DNA from: Cryptomeria japonica
Lineage: Eukaryota > Streptophyta > Pinopsida > Cupressales > Cupressaceae
Assembly (NCBI RefSeq): GCF_030272615.1
Contig: NC_081410.1
Location: 225,793,415 to 225,857,414 of the forward strand
Direction of reading: 5' to 3'
DNA: 64,000 nt
Shown: in pieces, positions 44,096-55,138 of the stretch
Layout: each line of letters starts with the position of its first letter
Numbering within the stretch: the stretch's first letter is position 1
Program-made: the position numbers and the translations under genes
Notes under the pieces: generated by a model
Database searches by the model: none
The model's input: the letters and a program-made list of their open reading frames with translations, nothing else
What the model was told of the DNA's origin: nothing

Positions 44096-46323
44096 TATTG
44101 GCATTGTGTTGTCATTGATGTCAACCAGTATGGGATGACCACTGGTAGATGAGAGGTATGTGCAACTCTGATATGAAGGTGTACAGGATGTGATATCTTG
44201 GATATCATCTTGTGTTGCAGAACACCGGTAAGGTAAGGAAGATGACCTCAAGAGTCACCTACACACAAGTTAATGCCTGACTTGTGTGATGAGATAGAGA
44301 GGTGTTTTGAGCAGTTGTTTATGATGAAGAGGCAAAATGTTATCTGAATCACATCACACCAAAAGAGAAGATTGAACAGGTCACCAGTATGTTGTGAGGT
44401 TGCAAAACAATAGGACTCCCACTGGATGAAGATGCAGTCATCATGAGAAGCAATGACTGATAGTGTATGTGCTCACTCCGGTTCACATATGCTTGTTTGA
44501 AGATATGTTGCACAAACAGGGAACTCACATGATTAGATGACAAGGTGCTCCTCCACCAAGTAAGTGGAGCTTATCTCCTATATGCATTAAGTGCATTATA
44601 GTTTGGTGGGATAAGAGTAAATAGGTAAAGGTAAGAACTTGAAGGATCACTCTAGATCCACCAGTAAATTGAGGGAATGCCTTAAGTGCATAAGATTAGG
44701 GTTATGCACTGGACCAATAGAGAAGGAATGCTAAGATGCTGATACAATCAGAGGAGAATGGTCTGGCTAATGAAGGAGTCTAGTGAAGGATGATGACTGG
44801 TATCATCAAGAGTAATAACTGGTATGTAAAGCTCACCAGTAATATGAGCAAGGTGCATAATGCAAATATGATAAGGTTACCAGTATAGTGTGTGATACCG
44901 GTGAGGTTAATGAATCAGCAGGAAAGAGGAACTAGTTGAGTGGATGGTCAGTGATCCTATTTGGACCAATATGAAGTGTCAAACTGGTAGTTAGTCGATA
45001 TGGATGCCACATAGAGTCAACATGGCAAAAATGCATGTGGATAAAGATGGAATGTACATCAACAGGGTTGTTGTAGGGTTGGTCGACTTTAATGAGAAGT
45101 CACTCAAATCATGGGACATGTTGCAGAGCTATTGCAGGGGTTTGAGGCTCAAGGTCTGGAAGACAACTTTGAGTCAGCTAAGAGTGATTGAGAAGATCAA
45201 GGCAATGGAGGAAACAACATGAAATTTCTTTCATGATTGACCAAGGGATCAACCATTAGAGTAAAAATAAAGTTGCCAGAGATGAAAGGTGTGATCTAGG
45301 AGATGCGAAAATGGTGGAGTTGTGCAATTGGATGTCAGAAAGATCAAAATGTGCAATATCTAATTGGATTTGGTTTGCCTCAAGGATGGTGAGGAAACCC
45401 TAACCGACTGGATTTTGAATTAGTTTTTGGAGGAAAAACCTGGCTATAAGTGTGGGGGCAGAAGAGAATGTTTGTTGTTGTTGAATAGAAGAATATGGTT
45501 CTATTACAAAGTGAAAGACTTCTTCAAGTAAGAACAAATCAGCCAAGTGCTCAATGAACATCCATGGAGAGATAGGGAGTGAGAGAGAACTTGGTTGAAT
45601 CTTTCAATGGGTAGTGTTCATATCAGTAGAATAGAGGTGAAAGAGACTGTAGAGAAGATAGACAGAGAATCGACAGAGAGTTGAATCAGTGAAGAGAAGA
45701 GCAGTGAGGAGGAGATATAGTGAGAGCAATTCAAAAGAGAGATAAACTAGTAGGGCTTACCAATAGAGAAGCAGTATGTGAAGAGTAGCAGAGAAGTGAG
45801 TTGGTGAAGCAGAGAAGGTATTTCACCGATAGAGTAAGATATGTATAATGGTTGCAAGATTAACTTGTAACAAGATAACTACTTATGTATTTGATGCTTA
45901 CATTGTAAACACTGAGTTGTATCTTGGTGCAGGGGTTGTAGCTCCTTGGGTTGGTGCCCTAAAGTTAAGGGTTGGTGCTCCTTTGGGTTGTAGCCCATAA
46001 ATCAGGTAGGGGTTGGTGCTCCTTGGGTTGGTTCCCTAAACTTTGTAATTGTGTTTAATTGTGAGGTTGGATTGGAGCAGTAGACTCCAACAACATTTCT
46101 CACTGATTTTTTTCCCATCTTTGGTTTTTCTCGTATACGCTGGTGTTATGTGATGTCCCCTTGTGAGTGTGTTTGCACCTAAGTTAGTCTCCTCCATAAC
46201 TAGTAAGCCTGCATTGAGTTAAATCTATCAATCGGCATGCTCATATAGGTTTGCGAAAGGGAAAGAGATTTGAGAACCTCTGATTCACCCCCTCCCCCTC
46301 TCAGTGGTGCATTGTGTCTAACA
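44096..46323 (+). repeat. Solo LTR inside element B (duplication GATAC)
   Basis: This 2228-bp block starts TATTGGCATTGTGTTGTC (first G of TGTTGG mutated) and ends GATTCACCCCCTCCCCCTCTCA..GTCTAACA, the end type of the D LTR. GATAC flanks it at 44091-44095 and 46324-46328. No primer site or genes follow, so it is a solo LTR left by LTR-LTR recombination. It is larger than other LTRs here, with a purine-rich block (45560-45830) and imperfect GGGTTGGTGCTCCTT repeats (45935-46045). Removing it restores the B frame (LVVDT then LSTLVPDTD). Confidence 0.85.
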
Positions 46324-47018
46324 GATACTCTTTCAACCTTAGTCCCCGATACTGATATTTCTGGTACTGATTCCTCACTGGCCCGGTTGAAGCTTCTATG
46401 CACAGTAGTGGGTGATCAAGTGCAATCATTGGAAGATTCTTCCTAGGCTACTACAAAGAAAAAGCATGAAAAGGCACTAAAAGTTACATTGCTAAAGCAA
46501 TTTAATGAAGATAGGGCCAAGTTGATCCATCAGTGAGATGATATCAATCTGGTAATGGGTGAAGGACAGAAAATTTTGAGCAAAATCTGCTAGCCTGATC
46601 TATTTGTGATGATGCTTTGAAGAAGAAAGTTTGACTTCAATCAGGGTTAAAGAAGTATATAGAAAACTTCAAAGTGCCATATGATTTGTTCATAGTGTAT
46701 GGGAAGACTGTATAGACTTTCAGGCAACAAATTGCCAAGATTGATTCAGAGATCTACAAGCAGACTCAAGATATGTAGAAGTTTCAGTTGCTTTTGTTAC
46801 CTAAGTTGCAGATTCTTTAGAAGTGCTTTCTAAACATGGACACCATTATTGTCACTCAGGAATTGAGAACTATTGATGCCATGGAGGAATTAGCATTCCA
46901 GATGAAGACTCGGAGTGAAATTGCTGCCTCACTCCTAGATACTTGGTCTACAGACATGAAGGAATTTCTGAAAAACTTTAAATTCATTTTTGAAAAGTTT
47001 TACTCATTATTGTCATAA
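46324..47018 (+). pseudogene. Element B accessory ORF, C-terminal part
   Basis: LSTLVPDTDISGTDSSLARL and LLCTVVGDQVQSLEDSS continue the frame. More stops follow, then an open end piece, MDTIIVTQELRTIDAMEELA to FIFEKFYSLLS with the stop at 47016. Predicted mostly helical. Removing the two insertions gives a total of about 1050 codons, close to element D (about 1040). Confidence 0.7.
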
Positions 47019-47278
47019 ACATATACTCTGTTTTTATGTTATGTAATATGTTTTTGGTAAATCTCTGCAACATGTTTGCATTATTTTTCATTGTTGGCAA
47101 AGGGGGAGTGGTATTGGGAATATTTATGCAAATGGAAGTAGTACATGCTTGTAATTTTGGCAAAGGGAGTAGTTTATATGCTTAGGGGGAGTAATTTGAT
47201 TATGACATCATTTTTGTTTTGTAAGCACTTAGATGTCAAATTTTCCTAAGTGTTGCCATCAATTCCAAAGGGGGAGAT
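47019..47278 (+). other. Element B 3' untranslated region with repeated polypurine tracts
   Basis: Non-coding. AAAGGGGGAG-type runs occur near 47098-47107, in AGGGGGAG near 47184, and as the final AAAGGGGGAGAT at 47267-47278 beside the LTR. GTTGCCATCAATTCC before the final tract matches element D (GTTGCCATCAATGCC). Confidence 0.8.
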
Positions 47279-48353
47279 TGTTAACATTTTCATGATGTTT
47301 AGTTGTGATTGTCATTGATGGACACACACTTATTGAGTTATTCTCAATCATTAGTATGTGATTTATTGTTCAAACTGGTATTATATGCCATTGTATGCAT
47401 AGTCTTTATTTGTTGAAGATTGTCGGTGTTTGTAGAAGGAGCTTACCGGTCAAAGCATGATTGAGGCCCTCAAGCGATACGAGGACTTCAAGCGGTACAA
47501 GGACCCCAAGCGGCAACAAATCTTTTTTAAGATCGAAACACTATGTTCCAATTTACTAGTCTTTGTTTGTAAAGGCAAACTTGTAAAGTGTGAACCTTTA
47601 CAACAATTAAGTGATCTAGAAAGTCTAGCCTATTGTAAGCCTATTGTAAGGTCTAATCTCATTAGACTGACATGAAATCAGATTCCTATATTAGGATATC
47701 ATGTCTACGGTTTTGAGTGTGTTGCGTAAGAATATTAGGTCTTTGCAAGAAGGTATCTTGTGACAGAAATTGAACGTGTGAAGGACAGAAGACTGAAGTA
47801 ATGTTGTAGTGCATTAACAAAGAGCTATCAAGGATATAACTAAGCATTTTGTGCTACTTTCTAGATCACTTACTTGTTGATTACTAATTTCTTTGACAAG
47901 TTAGAAACCCTTAACTGGGTAGGCTCAGTTAAGCCTGTTCTAAATCCTCTAATAAGGTGGTTCACAGTTGTGGATCTAAAATCTTGTAATAGGGTAGTCT
48001 TTAATAGGACTTATCTCCTAACAGAGATTAGGATTCCTAATAGGATCTGTTCTGGTGAAGAACATTGTAAGGCCTTAACCGGTCTGACCTTAACCAGTCT
48101 AGTTTCTATTTTGCAAATAGTAGACTTCTGAGTTTTACTCACTGTGGTTTTTCCCATTTGGTTTTCCACATCAAAATATCTTGTGTTATGGTGATTGTGT
48201 TATCGTGGGTGAATGATTTATTTGCTATTTGTCTTGTTTGTGTTTTAATCAGTTTACTGTTTAAAGGGCTATACCGGTCTGCAGTAAAATTGCTTAAGTG
48301 TTTTGTAATTTTTTTGTGTATACTAATTCACCCCCCTCTCTTAGTATTCACCA
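47279..48353 (+). repeat. Element B 3' LTR
   Basis: 1075 bp, TGTTAACATT to ATTCACCA, followed by GTTCC. It carries GTGGTTTTTCCCATTTGG (48144-48161) and the C-run before CTCTTAGTATTC. It pairs with 31331-32446. Confidence 0.88.
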
Positions 48354-48358
48354 GTTCC

Positions 48359-50252
48359 TCTCTGTAATACCATTCTACTATTGTTTCCTAGGTGCAGAAC
48401 ATTGCCTCTTAGTTCCATTGTCTTCACAATATCTAGTGAATTCCTCTAAAGTAAATTTACCTCCTTGATCAGTTCTCAAACACTTTATCTTCTTATCACT
48501 TTCCTTTTCAGCTAAGGCCCTAAATGCCTTAACCTTACTAAAGGCTTCTATTTTTGACCCACATCATTCTTGAGCAATCATCAATGAAGATCATAAAATA
48601 TCTAACACCTTGAATAATTTTAGTCCTTATTGGTCCACAGAGGTCTGTATGAACCAAGTCTAACAAATGTTCTATCAAGAAATATTTGCTCTTAAAAGTT
48701 GAGGATGTCATCTTCCCTAAATGACATTCCTTACACAGAGTATTCACCAGTTTGTCCAACTGAGGCAAACCTCTTACTGACTTGGACTTACTAACTTTGA
48801 CAATGTTATCAAAACTTATATGATAAAATCTATGATGTCGAAGCCAACTATCATCTACTTTAGCAATTAAACAATTGTTGATTTTAAGATTTAGGTGAAA
48901 TGGGTTACCTTTTGTCTGTTTGTCAGTTGCAATCAGTTTACCTTTTCTCCCATATATTTTTCACATTTCATTCTTAAATTCCAATGGATAATCTTTGTCA
49001 TTGAGTTAAGCTACACTCAATAGATTGTTCTTTAATCCTTCAACCCAGTAGACATCATCTACGCTGCTCTTTCCATTAGGAGAAATGGTTCCCTTTCCTT
49101 TACCATGCAGGGTGAGTCATTTACAAATCTCACAACTCCATCGAATTCCTTCAAAGTAAGAAATTTACTCTTGTCACCAGTCATATGGTGTGAACAACCA
49201 CTATCTATGATCCAATCGTCAAAACTATCCATGCAAGAAACTAATGTCTTTTGATTAGATGTCTCCTCTTTAATGGAAACAAAGACAATGTCTTCATTTG
49301 CATCTCCATCATATTCCTTATCAGTGATTCCACCATCAACTGCAATGAGGCAATCTCTTTTGCCTTTGCCTTTGTACTTCTTATACTTCTCACGCTTATG
49401 CTCATTGTCACCATTAGGACAATTAGTTGTAATGTGTCCAATCTTGTTACATGAGAAACACTTCAAAGGTAATTTACCTTTGTACTTACCGCTACCTCTA
49501 GGTAACTGCTTGGTCAACAATGCTTCAAGATCGATCAGACTGTCTTCATCATCAACTTCTCTGCTCGATCTAGACTCATAACTATGACTAAAATCTCTAT
49601 TTTTTCTCACAGGTGGGTTAGAGACTGAAGCTCTAAATGCAAATTCAAATTTATGAGCACTACCATCATAACTATTTAACTCAAATGCAGTAAATTACCA
49701 ATGATGTAGTCAAGAGTTACTTTTGTTTTATCAATAGACTTTAGCTCCTGAATGGATGCAACTCAGATAGCGTAGACCCATAGAAGTGTTATCAACACCT
49801 TGCTAACCACTATGGCATCCTCCACTTTACCACCAGCACTCTTGATCTCACCGACTATCTCCTTGATCCTCTGACCATACTATTGAATATTTTCACCTTT
49901 AGCCATCCACATGTCATCAAATTTACCTCTTAGACTCTTTTCTTTGGCAATCTTCACATGTTCATCACCGCTATAGATATCCTCAAGTTTCTTCCACACA
50001 TCATAAGTAGTCTCCAAACCATGGACATCAACATACTCTAAATCAGAATTAGGACTGACAATGGCCTCCAATTCTTGATTATTCTCTTCTTGCTCTTTCT
50101 TTTGATCATCAGACAGAATTCCACTAGGTGCAGTATATTTTGTAACAACATGTTCCCAGTATTGACTTCCTAGACTTGATATAGAGTTTCATCATATCAC
50201 ACCATATTCTATAGTTTTCCCTATTAAACTTCGGACCTCCTTTCTTCATCAT
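48359..50252 (-). pseudogene. Copia-A gag, protease and first half of integrase
   Basis: Minus-strand coding starts at 50252 (MMKKGGPKFNRENYRIWCD, the usual copia gag opening). It then reads VWKKLEDIYSGDEHVKIAK, with a zinc knuckle CFSCNKIGHITTNC near 49420-49460. Protease is DDWIIDSGCSHHMTGDK near 49180-49220. Pre-integrase has CKECHLGKM, integrase has LVHTDLCGPI, and the last bases (NGITERN, with stops in place of Gln just before) meet element B. Many stops and shifts. The rest of integrase continues at 31330. Confidence 0.9.
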
Positions 50253-50309
50253 TTTTTCCTAGATATTTACCTCAAGTTGTTAGGCTTAGACACAAGAGGA
50301 CCTAAAATT

Positions 50310-50320
50310 CCTTGATACCA
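50310..50320 (-). other. Copia-A primer binding site
   Basis: TGGTATCAAGG on minus, two bases inside the LTR end. It is close to the iMet-type site TGGTATCAGAG. Confidence 0.8.
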
Positions 50321-50322
50321 AT

Positions 50323-51715
50323 TGATTATATGATGAATCAATAAGGATCTGAACAACTACTGAGAGGGGGGGTGAATCATTAGATAGAAAATTGAATTAA
50401 CTTTCACCGAACTCAAAAACAATCTCACAAGTCAATCATTGAACTAACGGGTTCAAACATTGAGTAATAAACTGCAATAGCACTGATAGTTTACTGGTTG
50501 ACTGACATATCAAAATAACAGTATAACAAATCTGAAACTCCCAAACCATTTAACCAAAACATCAAAATACTTTACTAATGATAATAAAAGCGCATTTTTT
50601 ATTACTGTCGGTCATCTTAATATAACTAAGTGGATTTAATCAGTTAAGAAAATTAACCATATCAAAACATAACCACAAAAACCATTCACCACTTGACACA
50701 ATGATTTTTGATGTGGAAACCCAAATGGGAAAAACCACGGTGGGGATGAATACCCACAAGTATTTTGAAATCTTTTGAAGTTTTCCCTGTTAGGAGCCAA
50801 GCCTGTTAAAGCTTTACAAAAATGTCCTGTTAGGAATAGATCCTCTTAGGGACCACCCGATTAAGGGATTGACTATAATGCCTTGTTAGAAGCAATACCC
50901 TATTAGGAGTAACCTCAATAGAGGATTTTAAATCCAAGCTAATGGATCACTTGGTTAGAGGATTTAGATAGCACTAAGCATGTTAAATCCTACCTAGTTA
51001 AGGGATTTAACTATTGTAATTGTTAGAGAACAACAGGGGTTCGCTGATCTAGTAAATAGCACTACTTTTCTTGATCAAATCCTTTTCATGCTCCTATCTT
51101 CCTTCACACATACTATAGATACTCCTTCTGGTTTGGGAATCAATCATACTGACACTTAACCAAAATTGCCATCACTACTACAAAACAACTCATCGACCTT
51201 ATAAGAAAAACAATAGGTCAGTAACACATCACAAACCTAAGATCTCATAGAGAGTACAAACAAATCAGTTCAATCATGATCATTGGATTACATAGTAATC
51301 ATCATCACATTATTCAAGACAAGCTTGACCGCTCCTTGATCACCACTCATCGATTCCTATAACTCATCACGCGGTTTCCTCTTCATGCAATGTACTCGCT
51401 CATTCCCAAGATAAAATTGTTATCTATACACGCCAAAAAATACTTAAAACTCGTCACATACATCATGCATATGTGGTGTAATCATTACCGATCACCATTT
51501 GATCATAAATTAACACAACTCATTCACCAAGATCCATCGGTTAGGGTCTGGCATATCAATAGGTAGGGTTACGGTTGATCTCACTGCTTCTAGAGTAATA
51601 CCAGTTTCCTTCACTTTCTCAACTACCGGTTGCAAAACAACATCATTGCCAGTTACAATTAACATCAATAACAACACAATAGGTCATCAATGCAATATTC
51701 AATCAAATTCCAACA
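50323..51715 (-). repeat. Copia-A 5' LTR
   Basis: 1393 bp, TGTTGGAATT (51715) to ..TAATCA (50323) on minus, followed by TTGAC. It carries the G-run/GTGAATCA motif (50361-50380), the GGAAACCCAAATGGGAAAAACC block (50714-50740) and the GTTAGG/GTTAAGGGATTT unit array (50780-51020). It pairs with 11629-13008. Confidence 0.9.
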
Positions 51716-51860
51716 TTGACAAGGCAAGAGAATTATTTTACAAAATGCCCAAAGCAAATGCAGCCCTATGCGATGCAATTAAAACTTTCAAGAAAATACA
51801 ATATTTATGCAAAATGTGGTAGCATAAACAAGGCATGTGAGCTATTTAATAGAATGCATC
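51716..51860 (+). pseudogene. PPR pseudogene, right fragment
   Basis: It starts in the TTGAC duplication and reads IDKARELFYKMPKANA in frame with the left fragment. After a frameshift comes YAKCGSINKACELFNRMHQ, a clear plant PPR (P/L/S-type) repeat. After about 51860 no PPR codons can be followed. Together with 11287-11628 it covers at least three repeats of an organelle RNA-binding protein gene, long inactive. Confidence 0.8.
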
Positions 51861-52777
51861 AAATATATGTGTTGAATACTTCAAACAAATACCATAAATA
51901 GATGTAACACCAAAATTTTCTATGTCTACTCTTGCTCAATCTTAAATGAAACACATGAACCGTTACATCATAGAATCATTCTAATACATAAAATAAGTAT
52001 CGAATATATATTTATGCTTGTGAATTTATATTTCATCAAGTGAAAACTAAATAATTAAAAGGACAAAGGTTGTCTAGCCAAGTGTGCCAAATGTACGATG
52101 CAAGAATTGGAAAAACAAATTTTGAACATTTAAAGCCCAACCATAAGAAAAGATCCAAGTTTCAATCCAATATCATGTCAATGAAGTTCTTCCTAATGAA
52201 TACAAATATAAATAAAAGACCGAGTAAATAAAACAAATGCATTCAATGGATATCTCACTCAATTTCCCTCCTATCTACCAAGATCTTGAATTCCACATTT
52301 TGGTGCTCTCATATTTTCTTTAGCACTATGCACAAGAGGCTATGAAGAACGGAGATGGTTAATTGATGGAAACTGATTTTGATGATATGAAAATTGGTAT
52401 GAAATCTCACAATAGCATGAAAGGTATTCACTTTTCCACTATGTGAAAGAAAGAGATTCTTAAAAGCGAGAGTGAATCCAAGTTTTGGATAAATGTGGGA
52501 TAAAAGAGGCAAGTAGAGATATAAGTGTGTATCCCACATTCTTCGAGTGGATGTGATTATTGAGGGTGGAAGGGGAAATGAGTTTATGGAGTTGTGGACA
52601 TTGAGGAGATTGAATTTAAATGGATTTATGAAATAATGGAGATTAAAGGAGAATATATTTATGAAAGGGAATAAAAAGAGTTTTATACTTTAAATTAATG
52701 AATTAATTAAATAAATAATAATATATATTTAATTATTAGAGGAATTAAGATTATCATAGGGACATTTCTATGTGTCC
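51861..52777. other. AT-rich non-coding stretch
   Basis: No convincing coding, LTR or repeat structure is visible. It probably represents decayed flank of the PPR pseudogene. It becomes very AT-rich (TTAATTAAATAAATAATA) near 52690-52740 before the microsatellite. Confidence 0.5.
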
Positions 52778-53042
52778 ACACACACACATCTATATACATG
52801 CATATATTTATATATACATATATATATTTATATGTATATGTATATATCTATCTATATACATATAGATATACATATACATATTTATATGTATATATATCTA
52901 TATACATATAGATATACATATACATATAAATATGTATATGTATATCTATATGTATATAGATATATATACATATAAATATGTATATGTATATCTATATGTA
53001 TATAGATAGATATATACATATACATATATATATATACATATA

Positions 53043-53125
<83 letters not shown>

Positions 53126-53331
53126 ATACATATGTATATATCTATAATGTGTATATACATATAGATATATACATATATTTATATATATATATATATGCAT
53201 ACACACACATATGTATATATATCTATATGTATATATATGTATATATATACATATATATGTATATATCTATATGTATGTGTGTGTGTGTGTGTGAGTGTAT
53301 ATATATATCTATGTATGTGTGTGTGTTTTTG
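52778..53331. repeat. Long compound TA/TG(CA) microsatellite
   Basis: About 550 bp of alternating purine-pyrimidine DNA. It opens with (CA)n at 52778, then degenerate TATATACATA/TATAGATA words, an ordered (TATATG)n core at 53036-53128, and (GTGTGT)n near 53277-53326. Long open frames on both strands here arise only because the repeat lacks stops. Confidence 0.95.
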
Positions 53332-55138
53332 AAGTGGTTGTGTCATTTCATGGGGAATGTTGCACTTATCTACTAAAGAATATTTGATGATTTATTATTA
53401 TTTAAATTTTTACAGCAATTAAAATGTAATATAATCTATTGAAGAAATAAATGATCATTAGCAATTTAAAAGTGATCTCAAAAGATAAAGGTCACATTTT
53501 TATTTTTAATAAATCAATAGTTTGGGTTGGAAATAATAATGGTTTATTAGTTGATTGATTCAACTAGAATACTTGCTCATATCTCCAATTTTTGATTAAA
53601 AATTATTTCTTATTTTTAATTTCACGTCAATGGTTTAACAAAATGCTCATTTTTTTTAATTTTGAAGAAATGTTTCTAAAGTTAATACAAATATGATTGT
53701 AATGAAATTCATAATAGCAGTTTCTTTTGTTAAGAATATTTTCATTGTAGTAGGTGATTGGACAATAGTACTACTAGATCCCATTTTTTAAGTTCATTCT
53801 CTACCTTACATGATCTAAATCAAAATAGAGTGAGTTAATCCATCATTTTGGTGTTGATGCAACTTTGTTCATACTCATTGTCAATCATTTTAGCTAGAGC
53901 GACTATATGATTGTTTTAAATTTCAAGTTGGTCAACTTGCCACAAATATTTTTAATATTTATTTTTATCCTTGTTCTTCTTTTATGACCTCTTTCATTTT
54001 CCATTCTAGGACCTACGAGATAAAAAAAATGAAAATTGTGTTTATTACAAAAAAATTATTAGAATTTGTGTTAATCCTCCTAAGAGGGTTATTATAGTGG
54101 TACCAAAGCTAGTGGTCTCATCAACTTGTTAGGAAGAAAACATTTTGTTTTAGATCTTCACTTGTATGTTTTGAGTTAACCACTTAATCAATAGTATCAA
54201 AAATCTAAGCCTTGATTTCTTAGTCTGTGAAATTCTGGCATTAGTCAATGCGGGAACGAGATTTTGCCATATAGGAAATGAACTAAGCAATTACCTCAAT
54301 CAAAAGACATTTTACTTAGAAATATAAAGAAAGTGGAAAATTGTTTGTCCATGGTAAATCAAATCTAAGATGAAATTTTGAGATGGACAATGAAACCATC
54401 AATGACTACCTTGGTTATAGCTTATGAGACATCAATATAATGATGTGAAACATGCAATTATCACTTGCTTTAGTGAAACTACAAGATTAACAGGTCCAAA
54501 GTACTCATATGGTATAAGCATCATAAGATAAATATTTCAATTAATAATGGAAATTTTTCAACATTTTAATGATATTAGAAGTCTTTTTCCTAAGAGAGTA
54601 ACAATTTTTACAATAATCAAATCATGTGTTGTGATATTAGATCTTGAATATGATGATATTATTTTAAAAATGTTTCACTATTTTTTGCTACTATTAAAAA
54701 GTATCATGTGGAAAATGTTATAATAGCATGTAAACCATAATGCTATGATTTTGAATGAAAGTGATGATGTCTCAAAATCAGTCTTACCAATTTTATTCAC
54801 TAATATGGGAAAGAATGAATGGATTTTTTCACCAATTTCTCATGATCTAACTAAAGATGTTGTCAAACAATGTGAAAACAAGTTGAATCCATAATAACCA
54901 GTTAAAACCACAAGCAAAGAATTTACTCTATGTAATCAATAGATTAAGTCATTTACAAGAATGGAGAGAGATAACCAAAAAATGAACTTAGAAGATGAAA
55001 ATTTTACTTATTATGCAAAAAATATTGAGATCAAAGTCGCAAATGTTGGAGTAAACAAGAAGTGAAATCCAATAAAGATAGTGATTGACATTCCTAAGCC
55101 ACAAATTGAAATAGAAAAAGATTTTTTTTTTTTGAAAA
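53332..55138. other. AT-rich non-coding stretch, possible relic of an old LTR element
   Basis: No reliable gene. At about 54099 TGGTACCAAAGCTAG resembles a copia/gypsy iMet primer site. The following 1 kb has short decayed coding-like pieces (HVKHAIITCFSETTRLTG near 54450) that might be old gag. I cannot identify LTR borders. Confidence 0.3.

Larger units (their letters stand above)
31331..48353 (+). mobile_element. Element B: pol-less LTR retrotransposon with two nested insertions
   Basis: B has LTRs at 31331-32446 and 47279-48353, a primer-site-like sequence, a gag-like ORF with four zinc knuckles, a promoter-like spacer, a ~1050-codon accessory ORF, a polypurine tract and a perfect GTTCC duplication. 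No protease, integrase or RT remains after removing the two insertions (copia C and a solo LTR). Architecture and motifs match element D. The two LTRs differ by substitutions and indels, so this is not a recent insertion. Confidence 0.88.
11629..51715 (-). mobile_element. Copia-A: Ty1/copia element expanded to 40 kb by nested insertions
   Basis: Copia-A has LTRs at 11629-13008 and 50323-51715, a primer site next to the right LTR, a polypurine tract next to the left LTR, and a perfect TTGAC duplication. Its minus-strand coding continues in three blocks: gag to mid-integrase (50252-48359), integrase to RT (31330-30119), and the RNase H end (13640-13321). The gaps are element B and gypsy E. By eye the LTRs differ by roughly 8-9% in a sampled 230-bp stretch, so this is the oldest large insertion of the nest. 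About 0.7 kb between RT and RNase H is missing. Confidence 0.9.

Noticed and set aside
52772-53376. Several open frames on both strands (Tyr/Ile- and Cys/Ile-rich)
   Set aside because: They lie wholly in the TA/TG microsatellite, which lacks stop codons in most frames; no real protein.
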